Assembly: GCA_905197485.1 (NCBI GenBank)
Contig: CAJJYZ010000004.1
Span: forward strand, 1 to 64,000
DNA length: 64,000 bases
Direction of reading: 5' to 3'
Source: an uncultured Lachnospiraceae bacterium
GTDB taxonomy: Bacteria > Bacillota > Clostridia > Lachnospirales > Lachnospiraceae
Part shown: piece after piece, positions 1-8,488 of the stretch
How positions within the stretch are numbered: position 1 is the first letter of the stretch
Layout: every line of letters begins with the position of its first letter
Made by a program: the position numbers and the translations under genes
Notes under the pieces: model-generated
Told to the model about the DNA's origin: nothing
The model's database searches: none
The model's input: only the letters and a program-made list of their open reading frames with translations

Positions 1-214
1 GTTTCCATGTATTTGATAATGACTGTGTGCCTTTGACATATTTCATACGAAAACTACTTTATGTCATCTGATATTTGCTGCGAAACCAGTAATTTCTTCC
101 TATATTTGCAGACGAAAATAATATGATATTAGAAGAAATCCATTATATTTCTTAAGAAACTATTTTGTTTTCTAAATTTCTTTCATTTCTGCCTCCTTAA
201 AATCCTACGACAAA

Positions 215-236
215 GGCTCCGAAAATCTCCGGAGCC
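215..236 (-). terminator. Hairpin downstream of the c-di-AMP receptor gene
   Basis: GGCTCCG (215-221) pairs with CGGAGCC (230-236) around an 8-base loop, and flanking A/T bases extend the stem. It lies just past the stop of the minus-strand gene at 264. Read on the minus strand it is followed only by TTTGTCG, so the T tract is weak. Bases 1-214 beyond it show no gene that I can support. Confidence 0.6.
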
Positions 237-263
237 TTACTTATCCCTTTATTCTTCTATCGC

Positions 264-602
264 TTAGATTTTAAAGAATTGTGCCACATCCACAACGAAC
301 ACAATCGCGCCGCCTGCTTCTACCTTAATTGGCGTATATGTGTAGTTAGAGATATGATTCATTCCTTCGTTTAAATATGGAGTAATAATCTCTATCTCTT
401 CTCGTTTTGCACAAGTCTCTTCCAGAATCTCCATGACGGAATCCACCTTCTCATTATCTGTTCCTATCATCAAGGTACAGTTATCTTTCCGTAGGAATCC
501 ACCGGAACTGGAAAGCTTTGTCACTCCAAATTCATTCTTGTTCAGTTCTTTCACTGCTCTCTTCGCATCTTCATCATGTACAACCGCAAATATCAGTTTC
601 AT
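264..602 (-). CDS. darA: Cyclic-di-AMP receptor, PII-like (DarA/PstA family)
   Basis: This 112-residue protein belongs to the PII-like c-di-AMP receptor family (older name DUF970/YaaQ), a small trimeric cytosolic signalling protein. Supporting features are the start MKLIFAVVHDEDA, the glycine-rich stretch LSSSGGFLRKDNCTLMIG near residues 31-47 that matches the nucleotide-binding T-loop region, and the conserved C-terminal GGAIVFVVDV. The length is typical for the family. It is transcribed alone, divergently from the oxidase gene at 766, with its own candidate promoter at 647-675 and a hairpin after the stop. The family binds c-di-AMP, but its downstream partner is not known from this sequence. 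It is not the nitrogen regulator GlnB, because the GlnB uridylylation tyrosine motif is absent. Confidence 0.9.
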   Translation of the reverse strand: MKLIFAVVHDEDAKRAVKELNKNEFGVTKLSSSGGFLRKDNCTLMIGTDNEKVDSVMEILEETCAKREEIEIITPYLNEGMNHISNYTYTPIKVEAGGAIVFVVDVAQFFKI

Positions 603-646
603 AAAATCAAGCCCCTTCCTATAAGCTTTGCTTAAATGTTATTCTT

Positions 647-675
647 ACTATACCATGTTATGGTAAAAAAGTCAT
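647..675 (-). promoter_or_regulatory. Candidate darA promoter containing a palindrome
   Basis: On the minus strand ATGACT (670-675) and TATAGT (647-652) are 17 bases apart and lie about 45 bases upstream of the darA start. The spacer holds a perfect inverted repeat, TACCAT (651-656) and ATGGTA (660-665) with a 3-base centre, which overlaps the -10 element. That position suits a repressor operator. The regulator is unknown. Confidence 0.5.
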
Positions 676-699
676 CCGTAATATTTTCCGATTTTGATA

Positions 700-728
700 T
701 TGTTTTTTCGGATAAAAAAAGCGATAAT
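700..728 (+). promoter_or_regulatory. Candidate promoter of the hydroxy-acid oxidase gene
   Basis: TTGTTT (700-705) and GATAAT (723-728) are separated by 17 bases and sit about 40 bases before the ATG at 766. Both hexamers are imperfect, so this is a moderate call. Confidence 0.4.
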
Positions 729-765
729 ATAGGAAGATAAATCAGATGGAAAGAAGGAATCAAAC

Positions 766-1782
766 ATGACATATGAAGAATTATTAACAAATGCGCGTCC
801 GGAGATTGGAAAATTCTGTAAAGTCTGCCCTGTCTGCAACGGAAAAGCATGCAAGAACCAGATGCCTGGACCGGGTGCGAAGGGTGTTGGCGATACCGCC
901 ATCCGCAACTATGACAAATGGCAGGAAATCCGCATCAATATGGATACATTAAGCGCCAACCAGGATGTGGACACTACGTTTAAAATCTTCGGCAGAGAAT
1001 TCAAATATCCGTTCTTTGCAGGCCCTGTAGGAGCTGTAAACTTACATTACGGTGAAAAATACAACGACGCTTCTTATAATGATGTGCTCGTATCCGCATG
1101 TGCAGAAGCAGGAATCGCAGCCATGACCGGAGACGGTGTGAACGCGGAAGTCATGAGAGCTGCAACAGAGGCCGTAAAGAAGGCTGACGGTCTCGGAATC
1201 CCAACCGTAAAACCTTGGAATCTTGAAACAGTTCAAGAGAAGATGAAACAGGTGCATGACGCGGGTGCATTCGCCGTAGCCATGGACGTAGACGCCGCCG
1301 GACTTCCGTTCTTAAAGAACATGACTCCTCCGGCAGGAAGAAAATCCGTAGAAGAACTGCATGACATCGTAGAGGCTTCTCCTGTTCCGTTTATCGTGAA
1401 GGGTATCATGACAGTCAAAGGCGCATTAAAAGCATTGGAGGCAGGCGCTGCTGCCATCGTCGTATCTAACCATGGCGGTCGTGTGTTAGACCAGTGTCCT
1501 GCAACTGCAGAAGTATTGGAAGATATCGTAAAAGCAATAGACGGTAAGATGAAGATTTTCGTGGACGGCGGAATCCGTTCCGGTGTGGACGTATTCAAGG
1601 CTCTTGCCCTCGGCGCTGACGGCGTCATTATCGCCCGTCCATTCGTAACAGCAGTTTACGGCGGCGGCGCGGAAGGCGTAAAACTCTATGTCGAAAAACT
1701 GGGCGCAGAACTTGCCGACACGATGGCAATGTGCGGAGCCAATTCATTAGATGAGATTAGAAGGGATATGATTTGGAAATAA
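766..1782 (+). CDS. FMN-dependent alpha-hydroxy-acid oxidizing protein
   Basis: This 338-residue protein is a TIM-barrel flavoprotein of the lactate/glycolate oxidase family, which oxidises 2-hydroxy acids to 2-keto acids. The family signature is visible: SNHGGR around residues 229-234 with the catalytic histidine and substrate-binding arginine, then the phosphate-binding FVDGGIRSG and GADGVIIARPF. The N-terminus carries a cysteine-rich segment (CKVCPVCNGKAC) that classical lactate oxidases lack and that could hold a metal or act in redox sensing. The start is supported by AAGGA about 7 bases before the ATG. It is a single-gene unit ended by a strong terminator. The substrate cannot be read from the sequence; lactate is possible but unproven. 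Confidence 0.85.
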   Translation: MTYEELLTNARPEIGKFCKVCPVCNGKACKNQMPGPGAKGVGDTAIRNYDKWQEIRINMDTLSANQDVDTTFKIFGREFKYPFFAGPVGAVNLHYGEKYNDASYNDVLVSACAEAGIAAMTGDGVNAEVMRAATEAVKKADGLGIPTVKPWNLETVQEKMKQVHDAGAFAVAMDVDAAGLPFLKNMTPPAGRKSVEELHDIVEASPVPFIVKGIMTVKGALKALEAGAAAIVVSNHGGRVLDQCPATAEVLEDIVKAIDGKMKIFVDGGIRSGVDVFKALALGADGVIIARPFVTAVYGGGAEGVKLYVEKLGAELADTMAMCGANSLDEIRRDMIWK

Positions 1783-1816
1783 AAATCCGCGGGAATCATC
1801 CCCTATATACAAAGGA

Positions 1817-1851
1817 AAGAGGCAGTTTACCGCTGCCTCTTCATTTTTCTT
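1817..1851 (+). terminator. Rho-independent terminator after the oxidase gene
   Basis: AAGAGGCAG (1817-1825) pairs perfectly with CTGCCTCTT (1833-1841) around a 7-base loop, followed by CATTTTTCTTT. Confidence 0.85.
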
Positions 1852-1945
1852 TACCGAAAAACATTTAGAGAATAAAACTTTATATTGTAGAGCATACCGC
1901 ATAACGATATAATTGTTTCATATCAAATATAATGGAGCGATGAAA

Positions 1946-2608
1946 ATGAGTCATATTTTAATTGTCGATGATGACATTCATATAAATGAAATGCTGGACG
2001 AAGTTTTGATACAGAAGAACTATATGGTCTCCCATGCTTATTCCGGTACGGAAGCATTGTTATTTCTAGCAGATGTAAAACCTGATTTGATTTTACTTGA
2101 TTTAATGTTACCAGGATTGTCCGGAGAAGAATTATTGCCACATATATCAGATATTCCGGTTATTGTTATGAGCGCAAAAGCAGACGTGAAAAATAAAGTA
2201 TCTCTTTTACTTGGCGGGGCGGTTGATTATATTACGAAGCCCTTTGATACGAAAGAATTATTGGCAAGAATCACTGTCGCACTTAGAGTGACAACTCCCT
2301 CAATAACTCGAACATTGAGTTTTCAAGATATTACATTAGATACATTGACTTATGAAGTGTTCATTGAAGATAAAAAAATAAAATTAACAAGAACAGAATA
2401 TGCTATTTTGAAATTATTGATACAAAATCCAAAACAAGTAATTGTAAAGTCAACTCTTCTAGACAAAATCAGTGAGGATACACCGGACTGTACCGAAAGT
2501 TCATTAAAAATGCACATTAGTAATTTGAGGAAAAAACTTCGTGAAATTAGCGGAAAAGATTATATTGAAGCCGTCTGGGGAATTGGTTTTATAATGAGAA
2601 CAGAATAA
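1946..2608 (+). CDS. OmpR-family response regulator of a peptide-antibiotic sensing module
   Basis: This is a two-domain response regulator. The receiver domain has acidic residues DDD at 8-10, the phospho-acceptor Asp near 52 (LLDLMLPG) and the conserved Lys in YITKPFD. The C-terminal winged helix is of OmpR type (ILKLLIQNP, LRKKLREI, VWGIGF). I chose the ATG at 1946 because GGAG at 1934-1937 lies 8 bases before it; an ATG at 1940 would be too close. It is the first gene of a set with an ABC ATPase, a permease and a histidine kinase, an arrangement typical of bacitracin or lantibiotic detoxification loci in Firmicutes. It probably activates the transporter promoter through the direct repeats at 2612-2651. 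The inducing compound is unknown. Confidence 0.88.
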   Translation: MSHILIVDDDIHINEMLDEVLIQKNYMVSHAYSGTEALLFLADVKPDLILLDLMLPGLSGEELLPHISDIPVIVMSAKADVKNKVSLLLGGAVDYITKPFDTKELLARITVALRVTTPSITRTLSFQDITLDTLTYEVFIEDKKIKLTRTEYAILKLLIQNPKQVIVKSTLLDKISEDTPDCTESSLKMHISNLRKKLREISGKDYIEAVWGIGFIMRTE

Positions 2609-2611
2609 ATC

Positions 2612-2651
2612 TTTACCGTTTCTTTACTGTTTTCTTTACCGTTTTCTTTAC
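2612..2651 (+). promoter_or_regulatory. Four tandem TTTAC repeats, candidate response-regulator operator
   Basis: TTTAC occurs at 2612, 2623, 2635 and 2647, that is every 11 to 12 bases or about one helical turn. The fuller unit is TTTACYGTTTTC. The array sits between the regulator stop and the ATPase RBS. Same-face direct repeats are the usual target of OmpR-type regulators. A single similar site (TTTACCG, 1850-1856) lies upstream of the regulator gene. A possible -10 (TAGAAT, 2662-2667) follows, but no well-spaced -35 is present, which fits activator dependence. Confidence 0.55.
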
Positions 2652-2697
2652 TCTTATAAGGTAGAATAACCACATCAGAAAGCAGGAGGTAACTATC

Positions 2698-3612
2698 ATG
2701 GACTATGTTCTTAAAACAAATTCTTTATGCAAGAACTACGGGAATTTCAAAGCGCTCAACGGCTTAACTATGCATGTTCCCAAAGGTTCCATTTATGGTC
2801 TTATCGGAAAAAACGGAGCCGGAAAAACAACGCTTATCCGGTTGATTTGCGGTCTGCAAGAACCCACATCCGGCGATTATGTTCTTTATGAAAAAAAGCA
2901 TACAGACAAAGAGATTACAAAATCCCGCCGCAGAATGGGAGCAATCGTAGAAACACCGTCAATTTATGTTGATTTAACAGCGTATGAAAATTTGAAAGAG
3001 CAATACAAAATATTAGGCATTCCCTCTGAGGACGGAATTTCTGAAATCTTAAAATTAGTTGGTCTTGAACATACAGGCAAGAAAAAGGCAAAGAATTTTT
3101 CTCTCGGTATGCGTCAAAGACTCGGTATTGCGGTTGCTCTTGCGGGTTCGCCGGATTTTCTTGTTCTGGATGAACCGGTCAATGGACTGAACCCACAAGG
3201 AATTATAGAAATGAGAGAGTTAATCTTGAAGCTTAATCACGAACATGGAATTACCGTTTTGATTTCCAGTCATATATTAGATGAATTATCCAAACTGGCA
3301 ACATATTATGGCTTTATTGACAATGGTAAAATGATAAAGCAGATTAGCTCTACAGAATTGGAAAGTAAATGTCGAAAATGTACCCATTTAAAAGTATCAA
3401 GTACAAAAACTCTCGCCTATGTTTTAGACACCATGGACATCGAATATAAAATTCTTTCTAATACAGAAGCGGATATTTTTGCAAAAGTTAATATTTCAAA
3501 ATTAACAAAAGAATTATCGCAAAAAGATTGTGAAATTATTTCAATATATGAACGCGATGAAAGTTTAGAAAGTTATTTTGTCAGCTTGGTAGGAGGTTCA
3601 CAGCATGAATAA
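2698..3612 (+). CDS. ABC transporter ATPase, BcrA-type
   Basis: This 304-residue protein is the ATP-hydrolysing subunit of an ABC-2 type exporter. It has a Walker A (GKNGAGKTT, near 37-45), the signature LGMRQRLGIA, Walker B (FLVLDEPVNGL) and the switch histidine in ISSHILDEL. The C-terminal 80 residues after the nucleotide-binding domain are typical of the BcrA/LanF group. GGAGG lies 7 bases before the ATG. Its 3' end overlaps the permease gene by 8 bases, so the two are translationally coupled. By context it probably removes a membrane-active peptide such as a lantibiotic or bacitracin, but the substrate is inferred only. Confidence 0.88.
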   Translation: MDYVLKTNSLCKNYGNFKALNGLTMHVPKGSIYGLIGKNGAGKTTLIRLICGLQEPTSGDYVLYEKKHTDKEITKSRRRMGAIVETPSIYVDLTAYENLKEQYKILGIPSEDGISEILKLVGLEHTGKKKAKNFSLGMRQRLGIAVALAGSPDFLVLDEPVNGLNPQGIIEMRELILKLNHEHGITVLISSHILDELSKLATYYGFIDNGKMIKQISSTELESKCRKCTHLKVSSTKTLAYVLDTMDIEYKILSNTEADIFAKVNISKLTKELSQKDCEIISIYERDESLESYFVSLVGGSQHE

Positions 3613-4432
3613 ATTATTATCTGCTAATTTCTTTCGGTTAAGAAAAAATAAATGTTTTTGGGGTTCATTCGCTTTTATGGTTATAATTGGACTGACTGTT
3701 CCCCTCCTGAGATATAAGGATATGAAGCAGTCCGCATATATCAATAATATTGATAATGGGTTCTTCATATGTGCATTGCTGATAGGAATTGTTCTTGCAG
3801 TCTTTTGCAGTCTTTTTATCGGTACAGAACATAATGACGGAACAATCAGAAACAAACTTATCGTAGGACAAAAACGAGAAACGATTTATTTATCGAATAT
3901 GATAACCTGTTCTATCATCGCAGTGATTATGTGCATTGCATGTTTCATACCATATCTCAGCGTTGGAATCCCCTTGCTTGGCGCTTTCGTGACTGATATG
4001 AAAACGATTGTGATAATAATCGTAACCGTCTTAATGTTATCGATTACGTTTGCTTCTCTTTTCACACTCGTAGCAATGCTCTCTCAAAATAAAGCCCTGA
4101 TTGCAGTCGCCTGCATTCTACTTTCATTTGGGCTGTTATTTGCAGGTGCAATGTGCAGCAAAATGTTAGACGCTCCAAAAACTATTCCAACTTATTCAAT
4201 AGGAGAAAACGGAGAAAGCACAGCTCAAGAGATGGAAAATCCAAAATACTTAGACGGAACAAAACGAGAAATCGTGCAATTTTTTTATGATGTAAACCCG
4301 GGTGGGCAAGCAATTCAATGTTCCACAATGCAAATCGTGAATCTCATGCGATTGCCTATATATTCCGTAACACTCATTGTGCTTACAACCGGTGCAGGCG
4401 TTTGGCTATTTAAGAAAAAAGATTTGAAATAG
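3605..4432 (+). CDS. ABC-2 type transporter permease
   Basis: This 275-residue protein has about six hydrophobic segments: residues 18-35, 57-78, 103-125, 133-157, 160-180 and a last one near 252-268. Its start overlaps the ATPase stop by 8 bases, and GGAGG lies just upstream. The long extracytoplasmic stretch between the last two segments (about residues 185-245) is usual for the LanE/LanG and BcrB-like permeases. It should form the membrane channel for the ATPase at 2698. Substrate recognition cannot be deduced from the sequence. Confidence 0.82.
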   Translation: MNKLLSANFFRLRKNKCFWGSFAFMVIIGLTVPLLRYKDMKQSAYINNIDNGFFICALLIGIVLAVFCSLFIGTEHNDGTIRNKLIVGQKRETIYLSNMITCSIIAVIMCIACFIPYLSVGIPLLGAFVTDMKTIVIIIVTVLMLSITFASLFTLVAMLSQNKALIAVACILLSFGLLFAGAMCSKMLDAPKTIPTYSIGENGESTAQEMENPKYLDGTKREIVQFFYDVNPGGQAIQCSTMQIVNLMRLPIYSVTLIVLTTGAGVWLFKKKDLK

Positions 4433-4443
4433 GAGTGAAAAAT

Positions 4444-5337
4444 ATGCTATGGTTATGGCTTTTCATAAGCGGACTGACTTTAATAATTATCTTATTGCTT
4501 ATCAAGATACATTTATTGCAAAAATCTGCAAAAGAAATAGAAAGTTCATTCTGTGAAAAGCTCAGAACCGATAGTAATACTCTGATTGATATTTCAAGCA
4601 ACGATAAATATATGCGCCATTTAGCAAATGCAATCAATATCCAGTTACGAAAGCTCCGAGCGGAACGCAGGAAATTTCAAAAAGGCGATTTGGAGTTAAA
4701 GAATGCGATTACAAATGTTTCTCATGATTTACGTACGCCGCTAACCGCAATCTGCGGCTATTTAGATTTACTCGAGCAGGAAGATAAAAGCGGGACAGTC
4801 ACCCGATATATCGGCGTCATAAGGAATCGAACAGAAATGCTCAAACAGCTAACGGAAGAACTGTTTCGATATTCTGTGATTCTGGCTTCAGAAGAAGATT
4901 TAAAAATGGAACCTCTCACGATTAACAATATACTGGAGGAAAGTATCGCTTCATTTTATACGGTTTTAAAAGAAAAACAAATAACTCCTAAAATTACCAT
5001 TACGAGGAAAAAGATAATCCGGAATCTTGACCGTTCCTCACTCTCAAGAATCTTTGCAAATTTATTGAATAATGCGGTCAAGTACAGTACGGGCGATTTA
5101 GAAGTTACATTATCTGAAAATGGAGAAATCCACTTTATAAACCACGCTTCAAATTTAACCGAAGTAGAAGTCGGAAAATTATTTGACCGCTTTTACACAG
5201 TGAATAATGCCAGAAATTCAACCGGTCTGGGACTCGCTATTTCAAAAGCATTAGTCGAAAAGATGAATGGCACAATTTCAGCCGAGTATCGTGATGACAT
5301 GCTTCATATTTGTATTCTGTTTGATTCGTTAAAATAA
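4444..5337 (+). CDS. Sensor histidine kinase with a short intramembrane sensor
   Basis: This 297-residue kinase has one or two closely spaced N-terminal membrane segments (residues 2-25) and almost no extracellular loop, then a HisKA domain with the phospho-acceptor His in VSHDLRTPLTA (near residue 94) and an HATPase domain with N box (LLNNAVKYS) and G box (STGLGLAI). I chose the ATG at 4444 because AGGAG at 4431-4435 lies 8 bases upstream; the in-frame GTG at 4435 overlaps that RBS. The lack of a sensor domain fits kinases that read transporter activity rather than the drug itself. It should phosphorylate the regulator encoded at 1946. Confidence 0.87.
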   Translation: MLWLWLFISGLTLIIILLLIKIHLLQKSAKEIESSFCEKLRTDSNTLIDISSNDKYMRHLANAINIQLRKLRAERRKFQKGDLELKNAITNVSHDLRTPLTAICGYLDLLEQEDKSGTVTRYIGVIRNRTEMLKQLTEELFRYSVILASEEDLKMEPLTINNILEESIASFYTVLKEKQITPKITITRKKIIRNLDRSSLSRIFANLLNNAVKYSTGDLEVTLSENGEIHFINHASNLTEVEVGKLFDRFYTVNNARNSTGLGLAISKALVEKMNGTISAEYRDDMLHICILFDSLK

Positions 5338-5343
5338 TTTTTA

Positions 5344-5388
5344 GGGGAGAGTAGTCTCTGTTCTACTTCCAACACCTCTACTCTTCCC
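5344..5388. terminator. Convergent hairpin between the kinase gene and hemW
   Basis: GGGGAGAGTAG (5344-5354) pairs with CTACTCTTCCC (5378-5388) with one G-U pair and a 23-base loop. The distal arm includes the hemW stop codon. Read on the minus strand it is followed by CCTAAAAATTATTTT, so it may serve hemW more than the plus-strand module. Confidence 0.5.
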
Positions 5389-6532
5389 ACAATATTTCTG
5401 CAAACACATAGTTACTGACATCGATTCCTTTCTTCGTCAGTTTCAAGTACCCATTTTCTTTTTGTAAAAGTCCGTCTTCTATCACTCTTCTCAAATTCTC
5501 ACCGTAACAATCCCAGATGGACTGTCCGAAGTCCTTTTCAAAATCCGCTTCCCTGATTCCTTCCATTTTGCGTAGTCCCAGAAACACAAATTCTTCCATC
5601 TGTTCCTGCATTGTCAGAATCTCTTCATCCTCCCTGAGCAGTTTTTCATTCCCTGCATTTTCCAGATATGTTCCCATATGTTCCGTATTGTGAAACCTCG
5701 TCTCATTGAGCAGAGAAGAAGCGCCAAGTCCCAGCCCCAGGTACTCTTTTCTCTCCCAATATCCGAGATTGTGCCTACATTCATATCCATCCTTCGCATA
5801 GTTGGAGATTTCATAACGGTGATATCCCGCCTCTTTCAACATCTCTTCCGTTCGCTCATAGATTCTCCGCTCCTCATCCTCATCCGGAAGCAGTTCCTCC
5901 TTTTCGCATCCTTCTCCGTAGAGCTTCGCAAAGGTGGTTCCTTCCTCCACGATAAGGCTGTATGCGGAAATGTGTTCCGGCTGCAACTCAATCACCGTAC
6001 GAAGCGTCTCTTCCCAGCTCGTAAGCGTCTGTCCCGGAATTGCAGAAATCAAATCCACATTTATATTATGAAAGCCCGCCTTCCTTGCCATATCGTAGCT
6101 CTCTAAAAATTCCTCGAATGTATGAATCCTTCCAAGCATCCGAAGTTCCTCATCCTTTACCGACTGGAGACCAAAGCTTATTCGGTTGATACCCGCCTCT
6201 TTATAAGCCGAAAGATTCGACTCCGTCACCGTTCCCGGATTCGCCTCCATCGTAATCTCCGCCTCTTCTTTCAACATAAATGTGTCTTTGATGGCATTCA
6301 TAAGTTCCGCCATCTGTTCCCCACTTAACAAAGACGGCGTCCCGCCGCCGAAAAAGACAGTCGTCACTTCGTAGTTCTTCGCAGACTCCTTATATGATTC
6401 TATTTCTTTTCTCAAAGCAGTCACATAGTCCGCTACCGTTTGTTCATCCGCAGGCCCCGATAAAAAATCGCAGTACGCACACTTCTTTGCACAAAACGGT
6501 ATGTGAATATATAGCTCTAATTCCCGTCTCAT
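5378..6532 (-). CDS. hemW: Radical SAM heme chaperone HemW
   Basis: This 384-residue protein is HemW, the radical-SAM relative of coproporphyrinogen III dehydrogenase (HemN) that acts as a haem chaperone. The [4Fe-4S] ligands are in FCAKKCAYCDF (Cys 14, 18 and 21). The CX3CX2C motif is followed by FFGGGTPSLL and then NPGTV, ISFGLQS and DLISAIPGQT, all standard for the family. The HemW C-terminal domain (LGLGLGASS, EEFVFLGLR) is present. The start at 6532 has GAGG 7 bases upstream; an in-frame GTG at 6538 is less likely. The protein lacks the extra HemN N-terminal region, so oxidative decarboxylation of coproporphyrinogen is not expected. It follows lepA across a palindromic spacer. Confidence 0.92.
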   Translation of the reverse strand: MRRELELYIHIPFCAKKCAYCDFLSGPADEQTVADYVTALRKEIESYKESAKNYEVTTVFFGGGTPSLLSGEQMAELMNAIKDTFMLKEEAEITMEANPGTVTESNLSAYKEAGINRISFGLQSVKDEELRMLGRIHTFEEFLESYDMARKAGFHNINVDLISAIPGQTLTSWEETLRTVIELQPEHISAYSLIVEEGTTFAKLYGEGCEKEELLPDEDEERRIYERTEEMLKEAGYHRYEISNYAKDGYECRHNLGYWERKEYLGLGLGASSLLNETRFHNTEHMGTYLENAGNEKLLREDEEILTMQEQMEEFVFLGLRKMEGIREADFEKDFGQSIWDCYGENLRRVIEDGLLQKENGYLKLTKKGIDVSNYVFAEILWEE

Positions 6533-6547
6533 TTTCACACCTCACAC

Positions 6548-6631
6548 GAAGGGGACACCCCTTCCTACAAAAAGGGACACCCCAAACCTCAATTGGGGAC
6601 GTAGCATTTTGACACTTTACTACGTCCCCAA
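6548..6631. repeat. REP-like cluster of three nested palindromes
   Basis: Three inverted repeats crowd into the lepA-hemW gap. GAAGGGG/CCCCTTC spans 6548-6564. CCCCAA (6580-6585) pairs with TTGGGG (6593-6598). TTGGGGACGTAG (6593-6604) pairs perfectly over 12 bases with CTACGTCCCCAA (6620-6631). The second and third share an arm, so alternative folds compete. GGGGAC...GTCCCC hairpins of this kind resemble repetitive extragenic palindromes mobilised by REP-associated transposases in Clostridia. No such transposase is in this window. The large hairpin may also limit readthrough from lepA. Confidence 0.6.
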
Positions 6632-6635
6632 GAAA

Positions 6636-8453
6636 CTATTTTTTGTCATCCAATTTTAATACACTCATGAATGCTTTCTGCGGAATCTCTACGTTTCCAA
6701 TCTGTCGCATTCGTTTCTTACCTTCTTTTTGTTTTTCCAGAAGCTTACGCTTACGGGAAATGTCTCCGCCGTAACATTTCGCGAGCACGTCTTTTCTCAT
6801 GGCTTTTACCGTTTCTCTCGCGATAATCTTGCTTCCTACCGCCGCCTGAATCGGAATCTCGAAGAGATGTCTTGGAATCTCTTCTTTTAATTTCTCACAC
6901 ATCTTACGGCCGCGCTCATATGCAGAGCCTTCGAATACGATGAACGAAAGGGCATCCACCTCCTCTCGATTGATGAGAATATCTAATTTTACGAGAGATG
7001 ATTTCTCATAGCCCATCATCTCGTAATCGAAAGATGCATATCCTCTGGAACGGGATTTCAATGCGTCGAAAAAGTCATAGATGATTTCATTCAATGGCAA
7101 ATGATAACGAATTACCGCTCTTGTTTCTTCGATATATTCCATTCCCTGATAGATACCGCGGCGTTCCTGGCAAAGGTCCATGATTGCTCCAATGAATTCC
7201 GATGTCACCATGATTTCTGCTTTCACCATCGGTTCTTCCATATAATCAATCTCTGTCGGGTCCGGCAGATTGGACGGATTCGTCAGGTCGATGACTTCCC
7301 CATTCATCTTATGCACCTTATAGATAACGCCCGGCGCTGTCGTCACAAGGTCCAGATTGTACTCTCTTTCCAGTCTTTCCTGAATGATTTCCAAATGCAG
7401 AAGTCCCAGGAATCCGCAACGGAAACCGAATCCAAGAGCGATGGACGTCTCCGGTTCAAACTGAAGCGCCGCGTCATTGAGCTGCAATTTTTCCAATGCA
7501 TCCCGCAAATCCTGATACTTCGCTCCGTCTGCCGGATACATTCCGCAGTATACCATCGGCTGTACCTTCTTATATCCCGGAAGCGGCTCCTCGCATGGAT
7601 TGGACGCATCTGTAATCGTATCTCCAACCCGGGTATCTTTTACATTCTTTAAGCTGGCTGTGATATAGCCAACCATACCGGCGCTTAGTTCGTCACATGG
7701 GATAAACTGTCCTGCGCCGAAATATCCGACTTCCACAACTTCAGCGCTTGCTCCGGTTGCCATCATACGGATTGGTGTCCCCTTCTTCACCGTACCTTCC
7801 TTGATACGGCAGAACACAATGACGCCTTTATATGAGTCATATACCGAATCGAAAATCAATGCCTGAAGCGGCGCTTCGGCGTCTCCGGTAGGAGCCGGAA
7901 TCTTCTGTACAATCTGCTCTAACACTTCCTCGATATTCAACCCTGTCTTTGCGGAAATCCGCGGCGCGTCCTGCGCCTCGATTCCGATGACGTCCTCAAT
8001 CTCTTCAATGACACGCTCCGGCTCCGCACTCGGAAGGTCAATCTTATTGATAACCGGCATCACATCCAGGTCGTGGTCCAGCGCAAGATACACGTTGGCA
8101 AGCGTCTGCGCCTCCACACCCTGCGCCGCGTCCACCACGAGAATAGCGCCGTCACATGCCGCAAGGCTTCGGGATACCTCGTAGTTAAAGTCCACATGTC
8201 CCGGTGTGTCGATTAAATTGAAAATATATTCTTCACCGTCCTGTGCCTGATACACGATACGAACCGTCTGCGCCTTGATTGTAATGCCGCGCTCACGCTC
8301 CAGTTCCATGTTGTCAAGCACCTGGGACTGCATCTCCCTGCTTGTAAGCAGCCCTGTCTTCTCAATAATACGGTCAGCCAACGTTGACTTTCCATGGTCT
8401 ATATGTGCAATAATACAAAAATTTCTGATTTTACTCTGGTCTATTCCTGCCAC
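6636..8453 (-). CDS. lepA: Translation elongation factor 4 (LepA)
   Basis: This 605-residue ribosome-associated GTPase catalyses back-translocation of stalled ribosomes. The G1 motif AHIDHGKST, the G3 motif DTPGHVDF and the G4 motif NKIDLPSA are intact. The domain order is GTPase, domain II, then EF-G-like III and V, and the LepA-specific C-terminus (AKCYGGDISRKRKLLEKQKEGKKRM). Length equals the family norm. It lies 35 bases downstream of holA in a same-strand run, so cotranscription with comEC and holA is likely. Confidence 0.97.
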   Translation of the reverse strand: MAGIDQSKIRNFCIIAHIDHGKSTLADRIIEKTGLLTSREMQSQVLDNMELERERGITIKAQTVRIVYQAQDGEEYIFNLIDTPGHVDFNYEVSRSLAACDGAILVVDAAQGVEAQTLANVYLALDHDLDVMPVINKIDLPSAEPERVIEEIEDVIGIEAQDAPRISAKTGLNIEEVLEQIVQKIPAPTGDAEAPLQALIFDSVYDSYKGVIVFCRIKEGTVKKGTPIRMMATGASAEVVEVGYFGAGQFIPCDELSAGMVGYITASLKNVKDTRVGDTITDASNPCEEPLPGYKKVQPMVYCGMYPADGAKYQDLRDALEKLQLNDAALQFEPETSIALGFGFRCGFLGLLHLEIIQERLEREYNLDLVTTAPGVIYKVHKMNGEVIDLTNPSNLPDPTEIDYMEEPMVKAEIMVTSEFIGAIMDLCQERRGIYQGMEYIEETRAVIRYHLPLNEIIYDFFDALKSRSRGYASFDYEMMGYEKSSLVKLDILINREEVDALSFIVFEGSAYERGRKMCEKLKEEIPRHLFEIPIQAAVGSKIIARETVKAMRKDVLAKCYGGDISRKRKLLEKQKEGKKRMRQIGNVEIPQKAFMSVLKLDDKK

Positions 8454-8488
8454 GTCTCTTCCTCCAATTATTTACTCTAACTGTACTA

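Noticed and set aside
264..602. Nitrogen regulator GlnB
   Set aside because: The protein has a PII-like fold but the glycine-rich loop and C-terminus fit the c-di-AMP receptor family and no ammonium transporter gene is adjacent.
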